From positions 248,001 to 312,000 of the forward strand of contig NZ_JAPCZF010000005.1 in the NCBI RefSeq assembly GCF_025938095.1: a stretch of DNA of 64,000 bases, written 5' to 3'. Each line of letters starts with the position of its first letter. Within the stretch, counting starts at the first letter, position 1. The stretch is from Novosphingobium sp. JCM 18896 (GTDB lineage: Bacteria; Pseudomonadota; Alphaproteobacteria; Sphingomonadales; Sphingomonadaceae). Positions 16,385 to 25,316 of this stretch are shown piece after piece. Below the pieces are notes generated by a model. The model did no database searches and was not told where the DNA came from. It saw nothing but the letters and a program-made list of their open reading frames with translations. The position numbers and the translations under genes are program-made.

Positions 16385-18580
16385 GTGACGGCGCTACGTT
16401 GTTTTCCCGCGTTTGCGGTTGGTGTGATCTTGTCGGGCGTCGCTGCGCCGGCGATCGCCGCGCAATGCAGCAGCGGCTGGACCGGCACGATCAACTATTC
16501 GCGCACCCAGGCCTTGAGCGACAACAAGACGGTCGATCGGGTTTCGCGCAAGGGCACGGAGACGACGAACTTCAACCTGGCCTACAATTACGGTGCCAGC
16601 ATCGCGGTTCGCGCAGAAGGCGGGGCAGGGCTGAGCGCCGGCCGCGCGAACATCGCGATGACCTCGAGCTCGACCGAGACCAGGTCGGCCCAGGACCAGG
16701 ATGTCTGTCCGCTCACCAAGCAGCGCCACGAGGTCTCGGGCAGCTTCGTGGACAAGTCGGAGACACGCGGAAGTGGCAATGGTTTGGAGGCCGACGTCCA
16801 TGTCGGCGTCAACGATGACGGCACCTACACCGTCAGCATAGGCCTGCCGGAGATCGAAGGCGTTCTGAGCGGCTCGTCCAGCGCCAGCTACAGCGGGCAA
16901 TGCACACCGAGGAAGGGCTCCAACCGGAGCATTCCGGAAACTCCGATCAAGATCGATGGCGAGCGGTTTAGCACCGACGGTGACGAGCGGTTCAGCCCGT
17001 CCGATCCCAATCGCCTGAGCGGCAGCTTCTCGAAGACCTGGCAGAACGTCACCCAGACGCTCAGCTGGAACCTGCGCCGTTGCGGTCCGACGCTGCGCCT
17101 CGTCGACCTCAGGTTCGAGGACATGCGCTTCCCGCGCTGGAATGACTGGCAGGAGATTACCGAGCAGCGCGGCACTATCGATGGCAATCGCGTGCGGGTC
17201 ACCGCGGTCGTGGCCAACGACGGCGGCGAGGAGGAGGCGCCCACCCTCAAATTCAAGGAGACGTACAAGGGCGACAAGTGGGACGGCGCCAAGCCGGACA
17301 GTTCGATTACCGAGCTGTCCGTCGTCATTCCGGCCGGCGAGCAGCGCGAAGTGACCTTCGACTGGGATAGCTCGGGCTATGCGTGGTACGACGACGGCCG
17401 CCCGCGGCTCGTGCAGCGCATCCGTGCCGAGCTCGAGGACCGGGGCAAGAAGGTCGATGAACAGACGAAGAACCTGAAGGTCGCGCCGCGACCGCTCGTG
17501 CTGGTGCATGGCCTGTGGTCGAACTGGCGCGCCTGGGAAACGTGGCAGAACATCCTGACGACCAGCCACAGTTACGACTGGAAGGCGTTTCCGGTCGGTG
17601 AAAAGCCCGAGCATGGTCGGATGAGCACCGGCGAGGAAGTTGGTAGCTTCGGACCGACCTATACGATTGCGCAGAACGCTTTCGAGCTGGCCAAGACCGT
17701 CGAACATGCGCAGGCCGAGCGCAACGCCTGGCACGTCGATCTCGTCGCGCACTCGATGGGGGGCCTGATCAGCCGGCGTTACATCCATGCGATGATGCCG
17801 GGCTATGCCGACGGAAAGCCGCAAATCACGCGCCTGGTCATGCTTGGCACACCCAATATGGGAAGCCCTTGCGCCGATGTCTTGAGCGCAACGCTGGATT
17901 TCCTCGACAAGCCGATGGAAGCCCTCCGCGAACTGCGCACGGACGTAGTCGCGAAGTTCAACGCCGAGCATGGTGAACGCAAGGGCGTCGAGTTTTCGGT
18001 CCTGGCGGGCAATATCCTTCCCACGATGTGCAAGACCGTGGGATGGAACGACGGGGTGGTGACGGTGCCGTCGGCGCGCTGGACGATCGCAGATGCCGTG
18101 GAAGACAAGGTGCTGCACACCGACATGACCGGCACCCCGCCGTTCTCGTCATTCGTCAAGCCGCGCCTCGCCAAGGGCCCCAAGGCGCAGCGTGCGACGG
18201 GCGGCGGCAGTGGTGCAGCATCGGGCGGGCGCCTCATGCTGATCGGTGACGACGAAACGCCCGCGACCGCATCCGACAAACCCGATTTCGTCAAGCTGGT
18301 GAAGCTCGCGCCGCGTGCGATGGTCGAGCTCGAGATTCCGGTAAGCGAAGGACGCCAGCTCGGCGTCAATCTACTCGCTGCGAGCGTCGTGTCGGCGACG
18401 CTGATCGATCAGACCGGCGTCGTCGTCGGCAGCAACCTCACCCAGACACCGCAGGCGTCGCAGCCGTTCCGATCGATCGTGGTCGATCGCCCGGTCGCCA
18501 AGGGTGTCTGGAGGCTGAAGGTCGAGAACACGAGCGACACTGAGCGCGAGGCTGTCGTGTCGACCTGGTCGGCACGCTGA
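16385..18580 (+). CDS. Secreted alpha/beta hydrolase, lipase/PGAP1-like
   Basis: About 731 residues. GTG 16385 is chosen because AGGAGG ends 5 bases upstream and translation leads straight into an export signal (FAVGVILSGVAAPAIAAQ). The N-terminal ~350 residues are an unrecognised beta-rich region rich in serine, threonine and glycine. The alpha/beta hydrolase domain follows: oxyanion region LVLVHGLWSNWRAW and nucleophile elbow AHSMGG with Ser457, then LGTPNMGSP, typical of esterases with lipase-like or PGAP1-like folds. The C-terminal ~130 residues resemble a small beta-sandwich. A secreted esterase or lipase is the best call; an attached N-terminal binding or adhesion module is inference. 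Confidence 0.8.
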   Translation: MTALRCFPAFAVGVILSGVAAPAIAAQCSSGWTGTINYSRTQALSDNKTVDRVSRKGTETTNFNLAYNYGASIAVRAEGGAGLSAGRANIAMTSSSTETRSAQDQDVCPLTKQRHEVSGSFVDKSETRGSGNGLEADVHVGVNDDGTYTVSIGLPEIEGVLSGSSSASYSGQCTPRKGSNRSIPETPIKIDGERFSTDGDERFSPSDPNRLSGSFSKTWQNVTQTLSWNLRRCGPTLRLVDLRFEDMRFPRWNDWQEITEQRGTIDGNRVRVTAVVANDGGEEEAPTLKFKETYKGDKWDGAKPDSSITELSVVIPAGEQREVTFDWDSSGYAWYDDGRPRLVQRIRAELEDRGKKVDEQTKNLKVAPRPLVLVHGLWSNWRAWETWQNILTTSHSYDWKAFPVGEKPEHGRMSTGEEVGSFGPTYTIAQNAFELAKTVEHAQAERNAWHVDLVAHSMGGLISRRYIHAMMPGYADGKPQITRLVMLGTPNMGSPCADVLSATLDFLDKPMEALRELRTDVVAKFNAEHGERKGVEFSVLAGNILPTMCKTVGWNDGVVTVPSARWTIADAVEDKVLHTDMTGTPPFSSFVKPRLAKGPKAQRATGGGSGAASGGRLMLIGDDETPATASDKPDFVKLVKLAPRAMVELEIPVSEGRQLGVNLLAASVVSATLIDQTGVVVGSNLTQTPQASQPFRSIVVDRPVAKGVWRLKVENTSDTEREAVVSTWSAR

Positions 18581-18615
18581 CCGCCCCTTTCTCCGCCTTG
18601 ATTCAGGAACTTGTC

Positions 18616-19398
18616 ATGAAGACCATCCTACACCTCAATCTTGCCGCCGGGCTGATCTTTGCTGCCGGCGCGATACTGCCGTCCCCGGCTTGGGCGCAGT
18701 CCGACTGCGCCGCCCAGGCCAAGAAGCGCCGGCCTAGCCTGTTCGGCGCGGAAGGATCCGGCGGGCTGTTCACTCGGCTCGAAGGCGCGTTGAGCGGCAA
18801 TCGCAATCTCGGCACGGATATCAAGGATACGGCCAGCATCGGTGCGTCGCAGCGAATGAGCGAGGCGGCGTCGGTCGCGGGCTGCCGCAATCAGGACAAG
18901 GTCGAGCGCACTGACGAGGATGCCGATCCACAGACGATGACCGCCACGCGCCAGCCGGCCGAAACGGCGACCCAGCGCGCGGCTCGCCGTCAGGCCGAGG
19001 CGGACGCGCAGTATCCCAGTCGCATGCCGATCCCCGCAGAATGGAAGACGGCGAAGACTGCCTACACCGAATTCGGGAAAGTGAGGTGCACCGGATGCGA
19101 GGGCGGCTACGCCTATTCGGGCTGGCCAAGCTGGCCGCGCGACGAGTTCTCGGGAGCTTATCGCGGGGACGAAAAGCGCCTCGAGCGTCTGCCGATCGGC
19201 CATGTCCACCTCTGGACGTCGAACGGCTTTGCCGGATCGCTAACCATCAACAGCGAGGAGCGGGTCAATGGCTTTCGTTGCCGCAAGATGACCTATCGAT
19301 TGGAGAAAGACGGCAAGAGTGCCGAGCGTCCCAGCCTGATGTGTTGGGGCAAAGCCAACGAATATGCCGCAAGTGACGGCTGGGTGGGCGTGTTCTGA
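18616..19398 (+). CDS. Secreted cysteine-containing hypothetical protein
   Basis: 260 residues from ATG 18616 (weak AGGAA upstream). It begins with a signal peptide (MKTILHLNLAAGLIFAAGAI, then AWAQ). The middle part is charged and low in hydrophobics. The C-terminal ~120 residues have a compact look with GKVRCTGCEGGYAYSGWPSW, a WTSNGFAGSL segment and a late MCWGKANEY. Several cysteines (DCAAQ, VAGCRN, CTGC, FRCRK, MCWGK) suggest disulfides or a CxxC metal site. Not recognised as a family. Its stop overlaps the next start (TGATG), so it is coupled to the next gene. Confidence 0.65.
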   Translation: MKTILHLNLAAGLIFAAGAILPSPAWAQSDCAAQAKKRRPSLFGAEGSGGLFTRLEGALSGNRNLGTDIKDTASIGASQRMSEAASVAGCRNQDKVERTDEDADPQTMTATRQPAETATQRAARRQAEADAQYPSRMPIPAEWKTAKTAYTEFGKVRCTGCEGGYAYSGWPSWPRDEFSGAYRGDEKRLERLPIGHVHLWTSNGFAGSLTINSEERVNGFRCRKMTYRLEKDGKSAERPSLMCWGKANEYAASDGWVGVF

Positions 19399-19964
19399 TG
19401 ACGGTGCCCACGAAATCCCTGGTCGCGCTCGTCGTCGCTGCCGCAACGATCGGTCCATTGCTTCACGCGCAAAGCGGGACATCCGGCCTTGCCGGACGCT
19501 GGACCCAGGTCAGCAGTGGCAAGGAACTCGTGCTGGTGCCCCGGATCAAGCTCGTGCCGAATGTCGGCGTTACGCCGGGCACCAACTTGGGCGGCACCGT
19601 TGGCTATGGCTCGATGACCCGGACGACGGTCGTCACCGAGCCGGTGATGCTCGACGTCGCCCGGACGATGACGCTGGAAATTGATGCCGCTGGTGGCTTC
19701 AAATGGTCGATCTCTCGCCGTCACCAGGAAAAGCCGGGTTGCACGATGAACACGAATCAAGTGAAGCATGGTCGAGTCTCTCGTGCCGGAGCTACGCTCG
19801 CCTTCGCGGTTGTGGGGGGCACCGAAACGTTCAACACGAGCTGCGGCCGCAGCGGGAGTTCGGCGCTCACCAATTCTACCGAACGATACCAAGTACGAGA
19901 GACTGGCCGGCAGCTGGAGATCGTCAGTGGGGCCAGCCGCTGGCGCTTCGATCGCGCGGTTTGA
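19398..19964 (+). CDS. Secreted hypothetical protein
   Basis: 188 residues, not recognised. It starts at ATG 19398, sharing one base with the previous stop. An export signal (KSLVALVVAAATIGPLLHAQ) precedes a mature region that reads like a small beta-barrel: GLAGRWTQVSSGKELVLVP, then alternating strands ending in YQVRETGRQLEIVSGASRWRFDRAV. Two cysteines (PGCTMN and NTSCGR) may pair. The overall pattern resembles lipocalin-like or META-type domains, but no signature supports a name. It is the last gene of the secreted set and is followed by a terminator. Confidence 0.65.
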   Translation: MTVPTKSLVALVVAAATIGPLLHAQSGTSGLAGRWTQVSSGKELVLVPRIKLVPNVGVTPGTNLGGTVGYGSMTRTTVVTEPVMLDVARTMTLEIDAAGGFKWSISRRHQEKPGCTMNTNQVKHGRVSRAGATLAFAVVGGTETFNTSCGRSGSSALTNSTERYQVRETGRQLEIVSGASRWRFDRAV

Positions 19965-20094
19965 GAGCGGCGATCCTTTCGATCCGCACGAAGCGCCGGC
20001 GTGCAGAGCGGCATTCAGCATCAGGCATTTGCCGCTGCCGTGGCCTTTAGAATCGTTGTCCGCTTGAGGCGGTGACCTCATCAGGAGAAAATGC

Positions 20095-20127
20095 GGGAAG
20101 CTATCCATTCGGACGGCTTCCCTTTTT
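20095..20127. terminator. Bidirectional terminator between convergent genes
   Basis: GGGAAGC (20095-20101) pairs with GCTTCCC (20116-20122), followed by T5 at 20123-20127. On the minus strand the same stem is followed by CATTTTC. It ends the secreted-protein set on the + strand and the TonB receptor gene on the minus strand. Confidence 0.75.
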
Positions 20128-20135
20128 CGTATCGA

Positions 20136-22568
20136 CTAGCGCGAGCCGAAAGCGACGCGCAGGTTGACGCCGAACTCGCGCGGCGCGGTAAGGCCCGGTG
20201 TGCTCGGGTTACCTAGGCTGATGTAGGGGCTGTTGATCGTGGCGCCGCCGGTGACCGCGGTGAAGGCGGGGCCATTGCTCGTGGCGAGGATGGTTTTGTT
20301 GTTGAACAGGTTCTTGCCGTAGAACGTCAGCTCCCAGCTCGAATCCTCGCTGCGAACGCCCGCATAGAGATTGAGGCGCCCGTAGGAATCGTAATCGTCG
20401 AAGGCGTTGGCCGGGTCGTTCAGCGAACTGCCGCTGAAGGTGAAGAGACCGCGCGCGAACAGGTCGATACCGCTCGCGACCGGGTGCGAATACTCGGCCT
20501 GGACGTTGGCATTCCACGGCGACGAGGTCATCGAGCGGAAGTTCACCGGGCAGGTCGAAAGGTTGTTCGCGCCGACCGCCGCCAGCAGCGCCGTCGCTGA
20601 CGGTGCGCTCGTCACGCTGTCGGGCGTGCCGTCGCCGTTGAGATCGAGACAGGCGACCTGGCCGTTCTTGATCTTGCCCATAGCGTAGGCGAAGTTGAGG
20701 TTGAGGCTGAGCCGTTCGATCGGACGCCAGTCCGCCTCGAACTCGAAGCCGCGCACGCGCACCGGCACCGGCGACACGAAGTTGAACGAGGCCACGGCCG
20801 GAGCCGAAGTCGCGGTCGCATAGTTGATGTAGAAGACGCCTGAGGGCGAGCGGAACGGGTAGTTCTTGTAGTCCTGCTGGAATGCCGCGACGTTGATCTT
20901 CAGCGTGTTGTCGAGGAGATCGGACTTCACGCCGATTTCGTAGGACTTCGAGGTCTCGCTGGGCAGGACCAGGAAGCCGGTCTCGAGCGCGGAGGCGCGC
21001 GCATTCACGGTCGAGCGCACCACGTTGTTGCCCGGACGGAACGAGGTGCCGAAGTTCGCGTAGACCATCAGAGCGTCGCTGAAACGGTGCTTTGCGCTCG
21101 CCGCGAAGATCGTCTTCTCGAAGGTCCGATCGACCCCACCGAAGGCGAGATTGATCAGGGTGCCGCTCTTGACGATGCCGGAGACGTCCTGCTGGATCGG
21201 CTGCGGCGCGACCAGGCCGGGTACCGAGACCGAGCCCAGCGAGGACTGCTGGCGGATCTTGATATGGCGCGCGCCGCCCGAGAGCTCGGTCGCGTCTCCC
21301 AGGTGCAGCGTCAGGTTGCCGAAATAGGATTCCTCGCTGGTCTTGCTGCCGCGCAGCGTCGCCGAGGGGATCAGGCTGACCACGCCCGCGACCGGCTGCA
21401 GGCGCTCGGTGATCAGATAGCTCGGGGTCGAGGCGTTGGTGCGGAAATAGCCGACCACATAGTCGAACATGCCGGCGACGCGCTCGTCGTTCTGCAACCG
21501 GACCTCGTGGCTCTTGATCCGGGAATCGTTCGTGGTGAACTGGCCGAGATTGAGCGCGGGATAGGCATTGGCCTCGTCCTGCGGCGCGAAGACGTTGATC
21601 TTCTGGTGGACCGACGAGCCGACGTAGAACAGCCGTTGGCCGAACAGGCCTGCCGAGGCTTTCCAGGTGAAGATGTCGTAGGTTGCTTTCGTGGTCTGGG
21701 GGATCGGCTTGATGCCCAGGCGATCCGCGGGATCGATCCGGGTCGGGCAGGCCGCGCCGCTCGTCGAGAACTGGTTGAAGCAGGCGACTTGGTCGAACTG
21801 GCGGCTGCGCTGCTCGATGCGCTGATAGACGCCCTCGAGGCTGATCGCGTCGATCGGTTCGGCGCGGACGAAGACGCGGCCCGAGCGGTTGCGCGTCATC
21901 GGTTCGATGCCGGGCGCATTGATGCTGTGCACGCGGTTACCTTCGCCTTCCTCGACGAGACCGGCCACACGTACCGCCAGCCGATCCTCGACGATCGGCA
22001 CGTTGAGCGCGGCGTTGACGTTGGTCCCGCCGATGGTGTTGACCGTCCCCTGGAAGTAGCCGCCGGCCTGGGTAAGGTCGGGCTTGCGATGGGCGATCGT
22101 GATCGAGCCCGACGGCGCCGCACGGCCGCGCAGCGTGCCCTGGGGACCGCGCAGGACTTCGATCTGGCCGATGTCGTACATCGCGTTGAACAGCGCGCCC
22201 GAGGTCAGCGGCGCGTCGTTGAGATAGTATTCGATGGTTCCGTTCGAGCCGCTCGCGTTCACGTCGAAATTGACGCCGCGCACCGACGAGGTCGTGCCGA
22301 TCCCGTTCGAATTGCTGTTCATCGTCAGGCCCGGAACGACCGTCTGGATGTCCTTGAAGTCGCGCAGGTTGAGGCGGTTGATCGATTCCGCGGTGACCGC
22401 ATTGACCACGAGCGGCACGTCCTGGACGCTCTCGTCGCGGCGGCGTGCCTCGACGACGATGTCGGCCGTCGTGCTGGCCTCGCCCGGCGCCGTATCCTGG
22501 GCAAATGCGGGTTGCGCGAAGCCGATGAGGCTGACGCCGGCAAGCGCGATGGTTCTTATGGCTCTCAT
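20136..22568 (-). CDS. TonB-dependent receptor
   Basis: 810 residues. It has a signal peptide (MRAIRTIALAGVSLIGFAQP, then AFAQ), then ADIVVEARRRDESVQDVPLVV and the plug core QIEVLRGPQGTLRGRAAPSG. A long barrel ends in FGVNLRVAFGSR, with an aromatic residue near the C-terminus but not at the final position. The protein would import a TonB-dependent substrate across the outer membrane. It is the only gene on its strand here and faces a divergent MarR gene, so substrate-responsive regulation by that MarR is likely. No enzyme genes are linked that would reveal the ligand. Confidence 0.92.
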   Translation of the reverse strand: MRAIRTIALAGVSLIGFAQPAFAQDTAPGEASTTADIVVEARRRDESVQDVPLVVNAVTAESINRLNLRDFKDIQTVVPGLTMNSNSNGIGTTSSVRGVNFDVNASGSNGTIEYYLNDAPLTSGALFNAMYDIGQIEVLRGPQGTLRGRAAPSGSITIAHRKPDLTQAGGYFQGTVNTIGGTNVNAALNVPIVEDRLAVRVAGLVEEGEGNRVHSINAPGIEPMTRNRSGRVFVRAEPIDAISLEGVYQRIEQRSRQFDQVACFNQFSTSGAACPTRIDPADRLGIKPIPQTTKATYDIFTWKASAGLFGQRLFYVGSSVHQKINVFAPQDEANAYPALNLGQFTTNDSRIKSHEVRLQNDERVAGMFDYVVGYFRTNASTPSYLITERLQPVAGVVSLIPSATLRGSKTSEESYFGNLTLHLGDATELSGGARHIKIRQQSSLGSVSVPGLVAPQPIQQDVSGIVKSGTLINLAFGGVDRTFEKTIFAASAKHRFSDALMVYANFGTSFRPGNNVVRSTVNARASALETGFLVLPSETSKSYEIGVKSDLLDNTLKINVAAFQQDYKNYPFRSPSGVFYINYATATSAPAVASFNFVSPVPVRVRGFEFEADWRPIERLSLNLNFAYAMGKIKNGQVACLDLNGDGTPDSVTSAPSATALLAAVGANNLSTCPVNFRSMTSSPWNANVQAEYSHPVASGIDLFARGLFTFSGSSLNDPANAFDDYDSYGRLNLYAGVRSEDSSWELTFYGKNLFNNKTILATSNGPAFTAVTGGATINSPYISLGNPSTPGLTAPREFGVNLRVAFGSR

Positions 22569-23021
22569 GTCATCTACTCCCTTGTGCTGTTTATGTCGGT
22601 CGATGCGCCTGACTGTCGCGCGTCATGCGCGCGCGTCCGCAGTCCCGGACTTGCCGGATCGTCGGCGAGGTCTCGCGTGAACCGGATGATCCGGAATTGT
22701 TGGAATTCTTCGACCCCGCAGAGCGGAATCAACAGCTTCGGCTAGCCTGTTCGGTGCATCGCTCATCTCCCACCCGGCGGCTTTTTCCGCTCTCGAGTTG
22801 ACGGCTTGCCGTCACCTGTCCACGTCGGTACTAATTTAGTTTCATTCCTGCAACTATTTTCCATATGCAACGAATTGCGTTGCCTTGCCGGGAAACCGGC
22901 TCGAAATCGCGAATGATCCTGACGGAGCCGAGAAGCGCCCTGGCAGGTTGTCGATGACGGGCCCGCCTTGGCTGCGCCCGGGGCGGTCGTTAAACGGCCG
23001 TGCTCAAAGGAACGGGACCCG
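22569..23021. promoter_or_regulatory. Divergent control region between TonB receptor and marR
   Basis: 453 bp without a supportable gene. It holds a relatively AT-rich core (about 22830-22880), a 6-5-6 inverted repeat GCAACG-AATTG-CGTTGC at 22867-22883 near the MarR side, and a 6-1-6 palindrome CCGGATGATCCGG at 22682-22694 near the receptor side. MarR proteins bind palindromes of about 16-20 bp, so the first is the better operator candidate. An AAAGGAAC at 23006-23013 is the marR ribosome-binding site. Confidence 0.5.
22867..22883. promoter_or_regulatory. Candidate MarR operator (inverted repeat)
   Basis: Perfect 6-bp arms, GCAACG and CGTTGC, separated by AATTG. It sits in the AT-rich centre of the divergent region, where it could control both directions. 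Binding is inferred from position and symmetry only. Confidence 0.45.
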
Positions 23022-23567
23022 ATGATGCAGAGCGACGACTTGGCGGTGGAGATCAATCGCAGCGTTCGGGGCGGCGGTTTCGTCGATGGAGGACTTCTGG
23101 ATCAGCTTCTGACCGCCCGGCTGCGCCGTGCGGATATCTTCCTGTCCACGGCTTTCCATCGCGTCACGGCGGCGCACAAGCTCAAGAGCGGTGTGATCGG
23201 CTCGCTGGCTTTGATCATTGCCAATCCCGGGATTTCGCAGAACGAGCTTGCCGAGCAGGTGCGGACCGACAAGTCGCGGATCGTCGCGATCGTCGATGTC
23301 CTCGAGCGCGAAGGGCTTGCCGATCGCGTCCAGTCGGAGGTCGATCGCCGCCGCCGCGCGCTTTATGCAACGCCCGAGGGGGTCGCGTTTCTCGACCGGC
23401 TGATCGCCGAAGTTCGCGAGCTCGAGAATACGCTCCTCGCGGCAGTGCCCGCGGACGAACTCGCCCGCTTCGAGGAGACGCTGGAGAAGATCTTCGCCTC
23501 GTGCACGCGCGAAAGCCTCGGCGAGGCTCGCGGGCGCAATCTCCATAGCAACATGCCCTACGAGTGA
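23022..23567 (+). CDS. MarR family transcriptional regulator
   Basis: About 181 residues from ATG 23022 (AAAGGAAC 8 bases upstream). It has a winged helix-turn-helix: LIIANPGISQNELAEQVRTDKSRIVAIVDVLEREGLADR with the wing VDRRRRALYATPEG. N- and C-terminal helices form the usual dimerisation region. MarR proteins repress nearby genes until a small ligand, often aromatic, releases them. Divergence from the TonB receptor gene, with a symmetric candidate operator between, suggests that it controls that receptor and itself. The efflux pump genes downstream are convergent and less likely targets. Confidence 0.9.
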   Translation: MMQSDDLAVEINRSVRGGGFVDGGLLDQLLTARLRRADIFLSTAFHRVTAAHKLKSGVIGSLALIIANPGISQNELAEQVRTDKSRIVAIVDVLEREGLADRVQSEVDRRRRALYATPEGVAFLDRLIAEVRELENTLLAAVPADELARFEETLEKIFASCTRESLGEARGRNLHSNMPYE

Positions 23568-23762
23568 CTTGTTTCGATGTGGATGCGCGCTCGGAGTTGG
23601 GCCGGCGGTAGGGAAGGGGCGCTTCGGCCGACATAGCTGACGTTTCATCAGATGCGCTGAAAGGGCGCCATCGCCTAGATTGCCGGATTCCAGGCAGGCC
23701 TTGGCACCCGTCCGAAATGGATATAGGCTGATGCAATCGGGAAAACCCGAAGGAGAGGATCT

Positions 23763-23855
23763 ATGACCCGCCTGGACTTGCTGGGTGATCGCTTTTGCGT
23801 CGGTCTGTGCTGGCTCGGTGTCGCCTACATCCTGTATTCGCACGTCATCGGTTGA
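23763..23855 (+). CDS. Very small predicted membrane protein (30 aa)
   Basis: A short open frame with unusually good expression signals: AAGGAGAGG starting at 23750, 7 bases before ATG 23763. The product is MTRLDLLGDRF followed by a hydrophobic segment CVGLCWLGVAYILY and ending SHVIG, so it could be one transmembrane helix. TTGGCA (23701-23706) and TATAGG (23722-23727) could be a promoter with a short 15-bp spacer. The function is unknown. It is too short for homology to be judged by eye, and chance cannot be excluded. Confidence 0.4.
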   Translation: MTRLDLLGDRFCVGLCWLGVAYILYSHVIG

Positions 23856-23874
23856 GCTCGCCCGAGCCGAGCTC
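23854..23874. terminator. Hairpin between convergent small ORF and efflux operon
   Basis: GAGCTCG (23854-23860) pairs with CGAGCTC (23868-23874) over a 7-nt loop, in the 30 bp separating the small gene from the end of the efflux operon. No clear T tract follows on either side. Confidence 0.4.
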
Positions 23875-23885
23875 CGATCGCCGGT

Positions 23886-25313
23886 TCACTTGAGCCCGCC
23901 GCCGAGCGCGCGATAGACTTCCACCGCATTGGCTTCGCGCACCAGTCGCGTGGCGACGAGGTCCTGTTCGGCGGCATAGAAGCTGCGCTGGGCGTCTAGC
24001 GTGTTGAGGAAGCCGTCCACACCCGCCCGGAAGCGCGCTTCGGACAGGCGATAGGCGGCTGCGGAGTTGCCTCTCAGCGAGCGTTGCGCGGCCAGCTGAT
24101 CCTCGATCGTCCCGCGCCGCGCCAGGGCGTCCGCGACCTCGCGGAAAGCGGTCTGCACGGTCTTCTCGTACTGGGCGATCATAGCGTCGCGCTGCGCCTT
24201 GGCCGCGTCGAGGTTGCCCGTGTTGCGACCGAAATCGAAGATCGGCAGGCTCGCCGTGGGAGCGACCGACCAGTTCTCGCTGCCATTGGCGAACAGGTTG
24301 GAAAGCCCGAGGCTGATCGTGCCGAGCGCCGCGGTGAGCGAGAGGCGCGGGAAGAAGTTGGCGCGCGCGGCGCCGATATCGGCATGGGCGGCGATCAGCT
24401 GATGCTCGGCCGCGACGACGTCGGGTCGGCGCAGCAGGATCTCGGACGAGAGCTCGCCGGGCAGGCGATCGAGCGTGACGCCCTGGTCCGCCAGGGCTTC
24501 GGGTAGCAGCGCCTGCGCCACGCTGGTGCCGGCGAGCAGGTTCAGCGCGTTCTGGTCCTGTGTGACCTGGGTGGTGAGCGCGGCGATATCGGCGCGCGCG
24601 CGGTCGTGGCTGGTGCCTGCCTGCCGCACGTCCAGATCCGACGCCACGCCCGCGCGGAACCGCGCCTGGGTCAGTTCGAGCGTCTGGCGGAAGGCCGCTT
24701 CGGTCTTGCGCGCGACCTGCAGCCGTTCCTGGTCCGCGGCCATGGTCAGCCAGGCGGTGGCGACCTCGGCGATGATCGCGATCTGGCTGGCCTTGCGGTT
24801 TTCCTCGACCGCGAAGAACTGCTCCTGCGCCGACCTGGTCAGATTGCGCACCCGGCCGAACAGGTCGATTTCCCAGGCCGATATGCCGACCGACGCCGAA
24901 TAGATATCGAAGCGTCCGGCGCCGGCGCCCGCACCGCCGCCCTGAACGTTGCCCAGCGGCGACTTCTGATAGGTAGCGCCGCCGGTCGCGCTCAGGCTGG
25001 GGAAGATGTCGGCGCGTTGGACGCGGTATTGCGCGCGCGCCTGCTCGACGCGGGCCAGGGCGAGCCGAAGATCGCGGTTGTTGGCTAGCGACAGCGCGAT
25101 GACCTCGCGCAGCCGCGGTTCGGTGAAGAAGACCTGCCAGGACGTATCTACCAGCGCGGCCGCATCGCCCGTGTCGGCGGCGGGCCGATAGGCCGGTCCC
25201 TGCGGGGTCTCGGCGGGAACGGGCAGGGCCGGGCGGACGTAGCGCGGCGCCAGGTTGCAGCCCGTCAGCGCGAGCGCCGTCGTCACCAGCAGCAAGTTGC
25301 GGATCGGCATCAT
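23886..25313 (-). CDS. NodT-family outer-membrane efflux lipoprotein
   Basis: 475 residues. The lipoprotein signal (MMPIRNLLLVTTALALTGCN) has the lipobox cysteine. Two TolC-type repeats of long helices follow (around ARVEQARAQYRVQRADIFPS and AHADIGAARANFFPRLS), giving the trimeric outer-membrane channel of RND pumps. Its start lies 3 bp after the RND permease stop, so it is the last gene of a three-gene pump operon. The likely role is the exit duct for drugs, solvents or toxic metabolites. Length and motif order are normal for the OprM/NodT family. Confidence 0.93.
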   Translation of the reverse strand: MMPIRNLLLVTTALALTGCNLAPRYVRPALPVPAETPQGPAYRPAADTGDAAALVDTSWQVFFTEPRLREVIALSLANNRDLRLALARVEQARAQYRVQRADIFPSLSATGGATYQKSPLGNVQGGGAGAGAGRFDIYSASVGISAWEIDLFGRVRNLTRSAQEQFFAVEENRKASQIAIIAEVATAWLTMAADQERLQVARKTEAAFRQTLELTQARFRAGVASDLDVRQAGTSHDRARADIAALTTQVTQDQNALNLLAGTSVAQALLPEALADQGVTLDRLPGELSSEILLRRPDVVAAEHQLIAAHADIGAARANFFPRLSLTAALGTISLGLSNLFANGSENWSVAPTASLPIFDFGRNTGNLDAAKAQRDAMIAQYEKTVQTAFREVADALARRGTIEDQLAAQRSLRGNSAAAYRLSEARFRAGVDGFLNTLDAQRSFYAAEQDLVATRLVREANAVEVYRALGGGLK

Positions 25314-25316
25314 GGC

